Below are positions 1 through 11,557 of a stretch of DNA of 64,000 nucleotides, piece after piece. The notes beneath the pieces were generated by a model. It was given only the letters and a program-made list of their open reading frames with translations, was not told the DNA's origin and searched no databases. The position numbers and the translations under genes were made by a program. Numbering within the stretch: the first letter of the stretch is position 1; each line of letters begins with the position of its first letter. The stretch lies in NCBI GenBank assembly GCA_030068075.1, contig CM057843.1, forward strand, positions 11,488,001 through 11,552,000, given 5' to 3'. Origin of the DNA: Paguma larvata (lineage: Eukaryota; Chordata; Mammalia; Carnivora; Viverridae).

Positions 1-1129
1 TCCCTGTGTAGGAGGTTTTATTGTTAGGGCTAAGAGTTATGGTTACCCAAAGAAGCCATGTCCAATATATAGGCAATAGGTGTGTGGGCTCTGCCGAGGC
101 CAATCCCCTTGGCCAATTTCAACTTGAGAAACTGTGTGCTCCTTTTTCTGGGTAGAAGTGAAACCTCAGAGCCTCAGGTTCATGTCCCACAAGGAATGAC
201 TCTGGTTGGTTATAGCTTGGGTTCCCAAAAATATCCACTCGAAGCCTTCCCCACCACCCCTGCATCCATTAGTAGGTCCTGTGATTCTCTCATGTTTATC
301 TATGGATGGTCTGGTTATAAAACATCAGCCTAGAGATCAGAATCACTTTATTTCTCTTATCAGGATTCTACAAACTAAAAACAGGAAATTTCTTCTCCTT
401 CGTATAAAGATACCATGGGATAAAGAGGAGATAGAGGGCAAACTCTAAGGGTATATGAACTCCAGTACCTCTGGAGAGCATGATCCATGTGTGCAAATTT
501 TTAAAACTCTGTTAACACAAAAAAGTAAATGCTATAATACAAAATTAGTGTTCCTTATCTATCTTCCCTGATATATTTCAGATCTTTTTAAAAGATAATT
601 TTTGGTAATGCAATTTTATTTACTCGTGAAAAAAATTCCAAAATACCCCCTATGAAATTCTTCAGTCCCCAAACCTTCCAGCTGAGATAACCCATATATG
701 TAAGTAGAGTGGTATGGTGATGTCTTCCCTAAAATTTCCTTTCTCAGTAGGAGAGCAGTCTCTAACCTAGAACTCTCTCTCTTCTTGTGTGCTGCTTCTC
801 AGGCTTTCATCTAGTAAGTATTTGTCTTTATTTTCCATCTAGCCTCCCTTTGGCCTGAATCACCTATTCTGGGCATCTCTACTGTGCCACTGATGTTTCC
901 TGATTCATTGCCCCAAAACATCCCTTTGACCTGCATTGTGTCCTGCCTTCTCTGTGAGTTTCCATGGGGATAAAAGGGTTGAAAGTATTGCGTAAGATGG
1001 AGATGAAGAGAAGGGACATGAGGGAGGGAAGCAGAACAAGACTGGAGGTGGAGAGTTTCTGGGAAAATGAAGAAGAAAGAGGGACATGGGGAGAAATAGG
1101 ACAGATGTGGGAACTAAGTTTAAGAATTC

Positions 1130-1758
1130 TGTATGTTTACACCAATGGAGTAACAAGGCTTAAGGCGGAAAGCTGCCGCAGGGTGAAAGTCCCCAAGGCC
1201 AGTCATTAGGTAAGACGAAGAATAAAGGTGGAAAGCCACCACCAGGTGAAAGAGTCCAAAGTTAGTCACTAGGTAAACTTAGGGCGGGAGTCGCCTCCAC
1301 AGGAAGAAAGCGACTGAAAAGAGTTAGAGGCAGAAAGCCACTATTTGGGTATAAGCATCCAAAGTTAGCTAGTGAAAAGGATGCTTTTTTAGCCTTGAGG
1401 CAGCACCCTCCTGCGATCTTAAAATTTGGAGATAAAAGCTATTTGGCTGTATCACCCACAGAAAAACACTCTCCAACTAGCGTCTAGCTCCAATATATTA
1501 TCGTGCTTTAATCTCACCTTCTAATGCCACTCGCCCCCCAAATCCTTTGCTTCTTACACACACAAATTAATGGTCACTATCTTATTGTTTTCTTTTGCAC
1601 GTTCACCACATATGTAAAACCGTGAGAGCTCAATAAATACAGAGATAAAACCCCTGTTCGGAGATCTCGTGTCGTCCCGGATATTAGCTTTTCTCGTATT
1701 CAATTCTGCATCTACTCTCTTGCTAGACAAGAGAGAACTCCAGACAGACAGAACTGCA
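1130..1758 (+). mobile_element. LTR-like block with internal ~60-bp repeats (unit A)
   Basis: The block has the order expected of a retroviral LTR on the plus strand. About four diverged repeats of roughly 50-60 bases, each with a GGCGGAAAGC-like core, lie at about 1,160-1,380. An AATAAA signal (CTCAATAAATACAG) follows near 1,630, then a U5-like tail. It opens TGTATG and can be read as closing with CA. I found no convincing target-site duplication, so the ends are approximate. No viral coding sequence is attached, so this would be a solo LTR relic. It could instead be another composite repeat. Confidence 0.5.
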
Positions 1759-2257
1759 AACAAATGAGATGAAAAGGAAGGATTGTGGCACTGGAGAGGA
1801 CTGAATGGGGTACAGAGAGAGTGGAGAGGAAAAAGATAGAGAAATAAGATGAGATGGATAAAAGGTCAGAGGAAGGAAGGGGGGCAATAAAATTAATGGA
1901 TCAGGGATGAAAGAGGTGGGCTTCCATACAGGGCTGCTTCCTCTTCTATACTGTCCAGCAATAGCCAGTTTATGCGACCCTCACACCATCATTGTGGTCT
2001 ATCTTTTCTACCGTGAATAAAACAATTTTCAAATTTCACTGAAAGTGCTCAAAAGTGCTCAGGGGACACAGTTTCTGTTTCACTTCAGAGAAGATTATCC
2101 TAGAATGTTAGAGAGGTTTACCAGATGACAAAAGAGGTGAAAGGAAGTGCTGGGTATTTTATGCACCTGCATCTCTCAAATGGCACCAGAGCTTGTGACT
2201 AACCTTATCAACTTACTCTCTGCCTTTGGGTCATGCCACCCAAGACCATCAAAAGAC

Positions 2258-2282
2258 ATGGCGGGGGGCGGGGGGGGGGGGA
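2258..2282 (+). repeat. G-rich run
   Basis: A run of G with two single C interruptions. The unit B equivalent near 13,895-13,910 is a shorter G run with A and T interruptions, so the tract changed length after duplication. Confidence 0.8.
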
Positions 2283-2580
2283 CTCTTTCCTGATCCTTTC
2301 ATAGCCATCAGATAAACTTCAGGGAAACAAACTGAGCTTCCTCCAGGGGTCGCGAAAACTGTCGACGAAGATCTACGAGATGGTCTTCGACTAATCACTT
2401 CCTCTCATTGACGATGTTCTTGACCTTGTTAAGTTCTCTACCTTGTCTGGGCCTGTACTTGACAGAGGCACAAGGTAACCATCAAGGTTCTTCCACTTGT
2501 AATGCCTTCTGATTCTACTAGTCTGAATGAGCAGAAAGACTGTCTCTCTCTGTTTAAACTGAGGAGTTACCGCATCCTTC

Positions 2581-3795
2581 TTTTTTTTATTTTTAATTTA
2601 AATCCAAGTTAGTTAACATAGAGTGTAATAATGATTTCAGGAATAGAATTTAGAGATTCATCACTTACATATAACACCTTGTGCTCATCCCAACAAGTGC
2701 CCTCCTCAGTGCATATCACACATTTAGTCCATCACCCCATCCAACTTCCCTCCAGCAACCCTCAGTTTGTTCTCTATACTTAAGAGTCTCTTATGGCTTG
2801 CCTCCTTCCCTGTTTTATATTATTTTTCCTTCCCTTCCCCTATGTTCATCTGTTTTGTTTCTTAAATTCCACATAAGTGAAATCATATGATATTTATCTT
2901 CCTCTGACTAAATTATTTAGCTTAGCATAATACACTCTAGTTCCATCCACATTGTTGCAAATGACAAGATTTCATTCTTTTTGGCTGACAAGTAATATTC
3001 TATTATATATATATATACACCACACCTTCTGTGTCCACTCATCAGTTGATGAACATTTGGGCTCTTTCCATAATTTGGCTATTGTTGATAGTGCTGCTAT
3101 AAACATTGGGGTGCATGTACCCCTTTGAATCAGCATTTTTGTATCCTTTGGATAAATACCTAGTAGGGCAATTACTGGGTCATAGGTTAGCTCTATTTTT
3201 AATTTTTCGAGAAACCTTCAAAGTGTTTTCCAGAGTGACCACAGCAGTTTGTACTCCCACCAACAGTACAAAAGTGTTCCCCTTTCTCTGCATCCTCACC
3301 AACATCTGTTGTTTCCTGAGTTGTTAATTTGGGTCATTTTGACACTTGTGAGGTGGTATCTCATTGTGGTCTTGATTTGTATTTTCCTCATGATGAGTGA
3401 TGTTGAACAACTTTTCATGCGTCTCTTTACCATCTGTATGTTTTCTTTGAAAAAGTCTATTCATGTATTTTGCCATTTCTTCACTGGATTATTTGCTTTT
3501 GAGTGTTGAGTATGATAAGCTCTTTATAGATTTTGGATACTAACCGTTTATCAGATGTGTGATTTACAAATATTTTCTCCCATTCTGTCAGTTGCCTTTT
3601 AGTTTTGCTGATTGTTGTCTTTGCGGTGCAGAAGTTTTATCTTGATGACGTCCTGATAGTTCATTTTTGCTTTTGTTTCCCTTGCCTCGAGAGACATATC
3701 AAGTAAGAAGTCGCTGCAGTCAAGGTCAAAGAGGTGGTCGCCTCTTTTCTTCCCTAGAATTTTGATGGTCTTACATGTAGGTCTTTCATACCTGC
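2581..3795 (-). mobile_element. L1 3' end, 5'-truncated (unit A)
   Basis: The complement strand reads L1 ORF2 C-terminal sequence followed by a 3' UTR and an A-rich tail (seen as T-rich sequence at 2,581-2,600). Recognisable L1 ORF2 phrases, read in complement, include the 'tggtgggagtacaaactg' region near 3,250 and the 'gggaaacaaaagcaaaaatg' region near 3,670. Only about 1.2 kb of the roughly 6 kb element is present. The reading frame is broken, so it is inert. The same insertion is in unit B, so it predates the duplication. Confidence 0.85.
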
Positions 3796-4290
3796 CAAGT
3801 TTGGTGGCTCAAGTTATGCAGGTTGTTGCATTAATGCTCAAATAAATTTCCTAGGTGTTCAAAATGGTTCAGTGCTGAACTAGCTGTGCTTCAGACCTAA
3901 GACAAGCTCAGGGTCTCCAAATTGCCCCGCCATCTTAATTCCTCCCCCATCGCATCTTTCTACCTCCACTTTCCTACCCACCAGCATCTAACACTACTGC
4001 AGATGGAGGTTACTTACTTCCAAACATCTTTTACTTCAGGCCTTTCTTCCATATGAACACTTATACCAAGATTCAAGGGATGATTGCATGTGTAGTCGCT
4101 GGAATAAAACGGAACACCTAGTTTAGCATCATAAGCGATACCCCACAACCCTGATCCTGGAAAGCTGTCTACTCTCCAGATCCGTAGCGTTTCTACAACA
4201 ATTTGGGGGATTCTTTTTCCTTTAGAATTAGCCGAGGTGTTTTTCATTCCAAATTTTTATTCCAATCTTTTGCTACTTAAAAAGTTTGTC
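3796..4290. other. No gene recognised; unassigned repeat-like DNA (unit A)
   Basis: Directly continues from the L1 fragment and is shared with unit B (15,421-15,920). No reading frame or structured RNA is convincing. It may be further old retroelement sequence that I cannot name. Confidence 0.5.
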
Positions 4291-4293
4291 TCA

Positions 4294-4493
4294 GGGAACC
4301 TGGGTGGCTCAGTTGATTAAGCATCTTACTTCGGCTCAGGGCACACTCTCAGGATTTGTGAGTTCTGGCCCTGAGTTCGTCTCTGCACTGACAGCTCAGG
4401 GCCTAGAACCTGTTTCGGATTCTGTTTCTCCCTCTCTCTCTCTGCCCCTCCCCACCCTTGCATTCTGTGTCTAAAAAATAAAAATAAACACAT
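4294..4493 (+). mobile_element. CAN-SINE (unit A)
   Basis: Head CTGGGTGGCTCAG, a degenerate A/B box region, a TC-rich tract near 4,430-4,450 and an A-rich tail (AAAAATAAAAATAAACA). It is shared with unit B and hence older than the duplication. Confidence 0.9.
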
Positions 4494-4883
4494 TTTTCTC
4501 CCCCACCCCAAGTTGCCCCACAGACATCAGTCCAACTGCAGATTAAAGTGGCCCCATAACCAGCTCCCACACTGTGAAGTGGTGGGCTGGGAACACGTGT
4601 GCCCACAAGGACCTGGAGGAAGACGCACTCCCAGAGATAAGCCTGCCAACCTATGGATCTTGAAGAGGCCCTGTAACCAACAACCAGCTCCAAAGAGACA
4701 TCTTGGCAGGTTATTAGGACCAGTTTCCGGCACCCATGCCAGGATGTTAAGTCTTGAATCATTAACTCTCGCTATTCAGCCTCACACTCCACCCACCACT
4801 GTGTTCCTCATGATTCCCTCTCACACTGCTCCTGCGTCAACAAGAGGAGCTTCCAGTTCCTGCTGGGATACATTGGCTAGTGC

Positions 4884-5290
4884 ATTCACTTTTCAAGGCT
4901 GCTGTGACCAAATACCACACGCTTGCTGACTTACAACAACAGAAGTTTATTCTCTCATGGCTCCAGTGGCCAAAGGTCCAAAGTGAGTCCTACAGGGCTA
5001 ACTTCAGGTGGCAGCAGAGCAAACCTGTTCCACAGGCTCCAGGTAAGAATGCACTCCTAGGCTCTCCCGGCTGCCAGTGGCTGCTGGCATTCCTTGCCCT
5101 GCGATTTCCTCATTCCCTCTCCACTTCTGGCCTCACATTGCCCTGTCTTCTGGAATCAAATATCCCTGAGTCTCTGTCTAGGAAGTACTCTTGTGATGAC
5201 GTTTAGGGCCCACTTGGATGGTCCAGCATCATCTCCCCAGATGAAGAACATTAACGATCATGTATACGAGGTCCTATGTGTCCAAAGGGT
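4884..5290 (+). repeat. Old interspersed repeat (unit A, fuller copy)
   Basis: Begins with a 'GGCTGCTGTGACCAAATACC' type phrase and includes 'GGGCCCACTTGGATGGTCCA'. Both are familiar from a common old mammalian interspersed repeat whose family name I cannot assign with confidence. Unit B (16,520-16,790) lacks about 130 internal bases of it. Confidence 0.6.
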
Positions 5291-6699
5291 TGATTTCAGG
5301 GATTCGACTTCGATATTCAGGGGACCATGTTTCAGCCAACTACAGCCAGTATGGGATTCTTTTCAGTGAGTAAATTATTTCTCAGGCATCATGGGTGGGA
5401 TTGGCCTGTCTCAGAATAGGCTGAGACCTAATCCCAGTTATTCTGGAGGCATGGAGGAAACTTGGGGAAAGTTCTTGAGGACGACAGAATCATCTTGTAG
5501 GTATCTGCTTCCTATGAGGTCTTCGCATGGCCGTCCCGCAAGAGGAAGTTGATCTCCACCAGCAAAGGCGAAGGGATGCTTTTGCCAATGACTGCAGGAG
5601 AGGTGGGGGTTCAAAATTCTCATGCACACCTCTCAAATTTCCCCATTCCCAGATTCAGGGTCTCATCCTTCCTTAGCAGGGCCCTGGATTTAGCACAGGA
5701 GACTCCCCTAAGCTGCGTGTTCAGCCTTCCCTGTGGATCTGCCACCCTTACAATTAGGTCCAACGCCTGATTTTCAGAGCGGTCTGCCTTGTGGCTGCAG
5801 AAGACTAATGCGTCATGAGATGTGCCAGGGAAGTTTTCTGGCTTTCATCACATACCGCGAATTGATTGTTGGCTCCCCTGGGCTTCACATTGTGTTTTCA
5901 GGCTTCCGGGAAAGTTAACAGAAGCTACCCACCTTCATTCTTAAAACTCCACAATTCTTATACTTACCATCGTTCTGCTAATATTAGTGTGCTGGCGGTA
6001 AAACATGACCCAGCGTTTCACCTTCACCTGTCCCTCATCCCAACACACCACAGCTGAGACTCAGTGATGAAACTACGGTTATCACCAAGCCCACTTTCCC
6101 CCAACAGTGGCGAATGATCCAGGTGCACAGTGCCATCTGGAGGATATGCCTCCTACGGTCACTGTCTTAGCCAGACTCCCCCCAGAACAGAGCCTGAGAA
6201 AGGATGCATGGGTGGCTTAACTGGGAAACCATCTCAGGAAGCAGGAGTCCCTGAGGGAAAGACTGAAGTTATGAAGAGAGTGAGACAAAGAAAGAAGAAG
6301 TGTTCATGACCTAGGGTGTCAGCATCAAGGTCTCAGCTACAACGTCCGGCAGAGAGTTGATAGAGCATGAGCATACAGAATGCCTCCCACAACGGTCTGT
6401 GGAAGGGGTGCTGGGGTGTCTATCTATTGGTTCCCCTTTCCTATTGTCAAAGTGCTGTCTGCACTCTGAGCACTCATGCTCAGACTGGTGAGTACCCATC
6501 TCCAAAACCAAAATTCATGACATCAGAGGATCCCAAGGAAGAAGCTACCCTCTGTCAGCCTGAAGCCTGAGGGGAACTGTCCGATCAGCTGCAGTTGAAA
6601 TTAGAAGAAAGGCTGAGGGAGACGTGAGGCAGACATCTCATGTGTCTGTCACAATGTGCTGCCTAGAGGTGTTGTGAGGAATCACAGGGACCCAGGCAC
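5291..6699. other. No gene recognised; duplicated intergenic DNA
   Basis: Non-coding sequence shared with unit B (16,790-18,225). No reading frame, RNA gene or repeat family could be supported. The short open frames here are low in information and are not shared with any family I know. Confidence 0.5.
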
Positions 6700-6920
6700 A
6701 CAGAGTACTTAATATATTACCACGTACCTAACTAATACCCACAAATGTTATCACTTGATATGTTGATGTGTTGCCAAACCTCTGTTATCAGCTTAGTGAA
6801 TCTTCATTTAATCTGCAAGCAATGCTCTATGGTAGAGGAAGTGCTCATTTCACAGATGAGGAGACTGAGGACAACTTGTCCAAAGTGAACCACCGATAGC
6901 CAGAGAACAGGTCTGTCCAC
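6700..6920 (+). repeat. MIR-like SINE relic (unit A)
   Basis: Contains the MIR core 'CATTTCACAGATGAGGAGACTGAGG' in parts near 6,847, preceded by an ATTTAATC-type phrase and followed by a diverged 'gccaaggtcac'-equivalent region. Shared with unit B. Confidence 0.7.
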
Positions 6921-7262
6921 AGTGCATTCCCTGCTGCAGAAGGCTTCTTTGCTGTGAGAAGACAGTGAGCCTCTCTTGGGAGAGGAGTGTTGAGTAAGTA
7001 GCGGTGGAAATAGGTGTCAGAGGAACAGCCTTCTCAACCCTCCTGTGTCTTCTGTTTACTAGTCTGCGGCCTTCACCAGGGCCCTCAATCCCTCAGAGCC
7101 TGGCCTCCGTAGTCATATTGGCAGGCAGCTCCCCAGGAGGCCTACTAGCCCCATATAGCTCTTGTATCCCCACTTCCAGAGGCACTGCTGGGTGCCCAAG
7201 ACACAGTCCCAGGGGCTCCCAGTAACAAGGCCCTGAGGGAGAAAACACATTTCTGAGGACTC

Positions 7263-8690
7263 ATTAGGAATCCTGTCTTCTGGGGCTTCTTGCCTGTCTT
7301 CTGGGGCTTCTTTCTCATCCCAGATCCAAGACAAGTCTGGAAATATGTTTATCTCTGTTCAAAGGCTCTGCTTCCAGTTGGCATCTGAGCAACAAATCCC
7401 TCCCTTAGCAAACCTATATCTAGTCCTATTTACACTCTAGCTTTCTGGGTGACTTTGAGGTATTGAACAAGTCCTATAAAGCTCGGTGACCCTACCATTA
7501 AGCGGAACTTAACCTCTCTAACCACTTCCTATAAAACTAGGGCTAGAAATAAAGCCCTTTTTCTCCTTTTTAAAAGAAACTCTAAATACAAGATGCTGTG
7601 AGACATGGTTGCCCGATTTTACAAAACAACTTGCCTTTCTCCCCATCTCCACTTGGGAGGAGTAACACTATAAAATTAGTGCCAGGAAAAAGAAAATATC
7701 AGCTTGTCCTCCTCATTTTTTATGTATAATCCCTTATTGCTTTCCGGTGGACAACCGTGTCTGCATAACTCATCGTCTTCACTGAAGAGCCTCAGTAGTG
7801 GCTACGCCCATGTCTAGGTGAGTGTGCTCATGGGTGTTTCCCCGGATCTTACAAACCAGTGAGGGGGCCTCTGTTGCTGCCAGCAGCTCAAACCTGACTT
7901 TTCATGAGGTTCAACTGATGCTTCTGGAAAAAGAAACTGTTTTAGGGGAAGATCTGAGGCTACAACCCAAAGGTCCTGGCTCTTTCTGGATCCCTATGCC
8001 CATGCCACCATTTCTTGGAAGTTCTCTGTTACTCTTAAGGCAGTATGAAGGGAATCACTGAATCTTGTTCACTGCCAGGACTCACTGGATCAAGTAGCCT
8101 AGAACCTTCATTCCAGCCTCAGGACTTGCTGAGCCTTTTCATCAAGAGGAACATGGAGATATTCTTTGGAGTTCCAGAGTGAGGAGCTGAAATAGCTCAG
8201 AAGGGAGAGCCTGGGGCTCATGAGGACACTCTGAGAAGCCAAGGCAGGAAGGCTGCTCATCATGGGTATCGTGGTGACCCTTTAGACCCTCTGGATGCCT
8301 CTGGTTGATCACAGGTCTCCCAGAATCCTACTGATTCCAAACAAACTCCATCTCTGGTCACCTAAAGGTTGATGACAGCTGCTCTGTTGCTCTTCTATTC
8401 CTGGCTATATCTGACCTATCTGTAACAAATGCCACTGCTGAGGGCCTTATTCTATTGAGTGGTTTACCTGAAAAGAAAGAAGGTAGTGTGTGTATTGCTA
8501 TCTTGTCTGCTTGTCCCAAAAAAACAAGGAAAGAAGCCATCTCTGCAGCGACTTTGTACCCTCCACTTGCCTCTACACCTCCCCTAAGCCATCCTAATCC
8601 ACAAAAGTCTATCCTGAGTTCCAATATGTCCAGAAAGTCTTCGATGACAACTTTGGTCACGCTTATGCTCTCTTTCCCTGCAATCCTATG
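7263..8690. other. No gene recognised; divergent part of unit A
   Basis: The first part of the unit where similarity to unit B (18,775-20,210) drops markedly, with many substitutions and small indels. A short tandem duplication of about 21 bases (CTTCTGGGGCTTCTTGCCTGT) occurs near 7,266-7,310 only in this unit. No supported coding region. Confidence 0.55.
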
Positions 8691-8699
8691 ACACTTGAG

Positions 8700-8900
8700 C
8701 CATCTATTCATTTATTTAATAAACACTGACTACCTACTGTATGTAAAGCAGTAAGATGAGTATTGCTATTATAAAACTGAATGAACCTGCTTGTGGTCCT
8801 CATGTCACTTACAGAGAAGTAGGGGAGATACGCTGTATAGAGAGATGACTTAGCTAGACGATACACAGTAATAAGTTCTATGAGAGAATATGTAGCGAGA
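8700..8900 (+). repeat. Old interspersed repeat (unit A)
   Basis: The ATTCATTTATTTAATAAACACTGAC...CTACTGTATGT-like opening (given in parts) and the later CATGTCACTTACAGAGAAGTAGG phrase fit a widespread old mammalian repeat also seen near 22,940, 38,780 and 51,240. I do not assign a family. The unit B copy lies at 20,230-20,410. Confidence 0.5.
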
Positions 8901-10083
8901 GCCTAGGAGAGAGAGACAGAGAGAGAGATGCTTTTGATACTGGGCACTCCCAGAAAGCCAGCCTTAAGTCGTGAAACACTTGGGACGTAGAGTTGGAAAG
9001 GGTCCATTGTAGGTAGAGAAAACTGCATGAGCCAGGAGGTAGAAAATCACAGGGTCACAATCTAATATTTACATTAAAGAAGGAAAATAGAGACTAGTTC
9101 TTTACTCTTTAATGTAGTATATGTACAGAGCTGTTATCCATCCATTGATTTGTCCTTTGCAAAGCACTGATCAATTGATACCATGATACCCAATTATCAA
9201 TTTCAGAAATTATGAGTTGCCTGAAACTTTTCCCCCTCTCGCCAATCTGGTGATCCTAGAATTTTGTGCATATTTTAGAGATCACTGCATCCAACTTTCA
9301 TTCATGTGAACCCATCACCCATTCCTCTTCTGTTAGTGTCACCTGACTCTACTGCTTCTCTCTGATTCCAGTGTATTCTAAGCTAGGGAATACCATTACT
9401 CTTAGGAAGTTCTAGCTCTGCTTATCCCAATGGCAATAGAGAAACATTGGTCTTGCTTGTTTGTTTTTTTTGTTTTCAGGAAGTTATAAGATCCAGAAAC
9501 CTTGGCTCTATCTGCCTCTCTAAGTATGTGCCTACTTCTTCTAAGGATCTCTCCGATCTCTCCTTAGAGCTATGGGTCGAACTACTGTGTCTGAGGCAAG
9601 AACAAGTGGAAGATTGGGGGATGTGCGATGCAGAAAACTAACTGCACCCAGCTACTGCCACCCACAGGTCATGCTTACAATTTAGATCTCCAATGTGAGT
9701 AGCAGATACGATAAAAAAAATAAATAATTTTAACTTAGGGTGTTATTCAAAGTCTAATGTAAAGGCTTAGTTAGCTTCGAGAACATCAGCGATTTATTGA
9801 CCTGGGGATTTTCAATTTGTATTTCAGCCTATGTCCCTCACCTTGGAGAAATATACTTGGCTGAACTATCTGATGTCTGTAGTCAGAGGTCTGAGTCTTC
9901 CTAGCTTTGTTTCATCTTCTATATTTCTAGAAGCCTTGACACCTAGGTTTTCAAATGCTTTCTGGTTTCTCTGGAAATATCATTAATTTTTCTATTGTGA
10001 AATCTGCTTACTGGTTTCGACTGATCCCTTAGAGTAAAAAAGGAAAAATCCATCTTCATCCCACTACTTTTAAGGTGGAAGCC

Positions 10084-10310
10084 AGGAGGCACCTGGGTGG
10101 CTCAGTTGGTTAAGCAGCCGACTTCGGCTCAGGTCATGATCTCATGGTCTGTGAGTTAGAGCCCCACGTTGGGTTCTGTGCTGATGGCTCATCAGAGCCT
10201 GGAACCTGCTTCAGTTTCTGTATCTCCCTCTCTCTCTGTCCTTCCCCTGCTCACACTCTGTCTCTATGTCTCTCAAAAATAAATAAACGTTAAAAAATTT
10301 TTTTAAAAAA
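10084..10310 (+). mobile_element. CAN-SINE present only in unit A
   Basis: A full SINE with head GGCACCTGGGTGGCTCAG, a TC-rich tract near 10,230 and an AATAAATAAACGTTAAAA tail. It is flanked by imperfect 13-bp target duplications, TAAGGTGGAAGCC (10,071-10,083) and TAAAGAGGAAGCC (10,311-10,323). The unit B equivalent near 21,555-21,570 has a single uninterrupted TAAAGAGGAAGCC site, so the insertion came after the two units separated, or the empty site was restored by conversion. It sits about 300 bases upstream of the OR3A coding sequence. Confidence 0.95.
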
Positions 10311-10576
10311 TAAAGAGGAAGCCTGCTTTTATCTTAATTCATTTCCCCAAGTATGTCGACCCTTTCAACTAGGAGAGAATGGAAGGGACAAAGTGATGAT
10401 AGTTTTGGGAGTCTCAGCTGAGAGCGGGGGCTCCAATTTGATGGAGGAGGTCAGTGGTGAGGTGTGACCTGGGGAGTGGGGATATCATCACCCGGACAGC
10501 TGAGAACTTACCTGGGGCTTTAAACATGGGTGATTTAACATTTACGTTGAATAAATAAATTGGAGTGGACTCATAT

Positions 10577-10603
10577 CTCCCTTTCTGGGACATTTCCTTA
10601 CAG
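10577..10603 (+). promoter_or_regulatory. Probable 3' splice site just upstream of the OR3A start
   Basis: A pyrimidine-rich stretch ends TTTCCTTACAG, with AG at 10,602-10,603, seven bases before the ATG at 10,610. OR genes commonly have non-coding 5' exons spliced to a single coding exon close to the start codon, so this is a plausible acceptor. It also argues against starting translation upstream. The same site is conserved in the pseudogene copy (21,845-21,847). Confidence 0.65.
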
Positions 10604-10609
10604 ACACTC

Positions 10610-11557
10610 ATGGAAGCAGAAGTTGGGGCTAACAAGACATCTGTTACTGAGTTCTTCCTACTTGGCCTAGTGGAAACGGAACAGCTGCAGTCTGTGATCT
10701 TTCTAGTCTTCCTCTTTGCCTATCTGGTCACAGTTGGGGGCAACCTCAGCATCCTGGCCGCCATCTTGGTGGAGCCCAAACTTCACACCCCCATGTACTT
10801 CTTCCTGGGGAACCTATCCGTGCTGGACGTTGGGTGCATCACCGTCACTGTTCCCTCAATGTTGGCTCATCTCCTGTCCCACAATCGTGCCATTCCCTAT
10901 GGAGCCTGCCTCACACAGCTTTTCTTCTTTCACCTCCTCGTTGGGGTGGACTGCTTCCTGTTGACAGCCATGGCCTATGACCGATTCCTGGCCATCTGCC
11001 GACCTCTCACCTACAGCACTCAAATGAGCCAGACAGTCCAGAGGATGCTGGTGGCCGTGTCCTGGGCTTTATCCTTCACCAATGCACTGACCCACACGGT
11101 AGCCATATCTACCCTCAACTTCTGTGGTCCCAATGTGATCAACCACTTCTACTGTGACCTCCCACAGCTCTTCCAGCTGTCCTGCTCCAGCACCCAGCTC
11201 AACGAGCTCCTGCTCTTTGCTGTGGGTTTCATAATGGCAGGCACCCCCCTGGCTCTCATCGTCACCTCCTATGCCCATGTGACAGCTGCAGTCCTACGAA
11301 TCCGCTCTGCTATGGGCAAGAAGAAAGCTTTCTCCACTTGTAGCTCTCACCTCACTGTGGTTGTCATCTTCTATGGGTCAGGTATATTTAATTACATGCG
11401 ACTGGGTTCAGCCAAACTTTCAGACAAGGATAAAGCTGTTGGCATTTTTAACACTGTCATCAACCCCATGCTGAATCCAATCATCTACAGCCTCAGGAAC
11501 CCTGATGTGCAGGGTGCCCTCTGGCGAGTGCTCATGGGGAGGCGACCACTGGCTTGA
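10610..11557 (+). CDS. Olfactory receptor, OR3A family (intact)
   Basis: A 315-residue seven-transmembrane odorant receptor that would couple to Golf in olfactory sensory neuron cilia. Visible motifs: N-glycosylation site NKT at residues 8-10; GGN in TM1 (43-45); [13 protein letters not shown] at 58-70; Cys100 for the TM3-loop disulfide; [10 protein letters not shown] at 121-130; loop-2 cysteines at 172, 182 and 192; [10 protein letters not shown] at 239-248; [12 protein letters not shown] at 286-297. Length equals my recollection of human OR3A1, and the 'NLSVLDVG' and 'FNYMRLGS' phrases are OR3A hallmarks. I chose ATG 10,610 because the open frame upstream starts only with GTG and is cut by a likely splice acceptor. 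It ends in TGA. It is the right end of duplication unit A and intact, unlike its tandem partner. Assignment to OR3A1 rather than another OR3A member is unresolved. Confidence 0.95.
   Translation: MEAEVGANKTSVTEFFLLGLVETEQLQSVIFLVFLFAYLVTVGGNLSILAAILVEPKLHTPMYFFLGNLSVLDVGCITVTVPSMLAHLLSHNRAIPYGACLTQLFFFHLLVGVDCFLLTAMAYDRFLAICRPLTYSTQMSQTVQRMLVAVSWALSFTNALTHTVAISTLNFCGPNVINHFYCDLPQLFQLSCSSTQLNELLLFAVGFIMAGTPLALIVTSYAHVTAAVLRIRSAMGKKKAFSTCSSHLTVVVIFYGSGIFNYMRLGSAKLSDKDKAVGIFNTVINPMLNPIIYSLRNPDVQGALWRVLMGRRPLA

Noticed and set aside
2340..2400. Sequence with GTCGACGAAGATC and GATGGTCTTCGAC, a possible small hairpin
   Set aside because: A short inverted repeat (GTCGA...TCGAC) is present in both units, but stem and loop are too small and nothing around it suggests an RNA gene.
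10565..10609. 15-residue N-terminal extension of the OR3A reading frame
   Set aside because: It begins at GTG, not ATG, and includes a likely splice acceptor. The ATG at 10,610 gives the normal receptor N-terminus and length.
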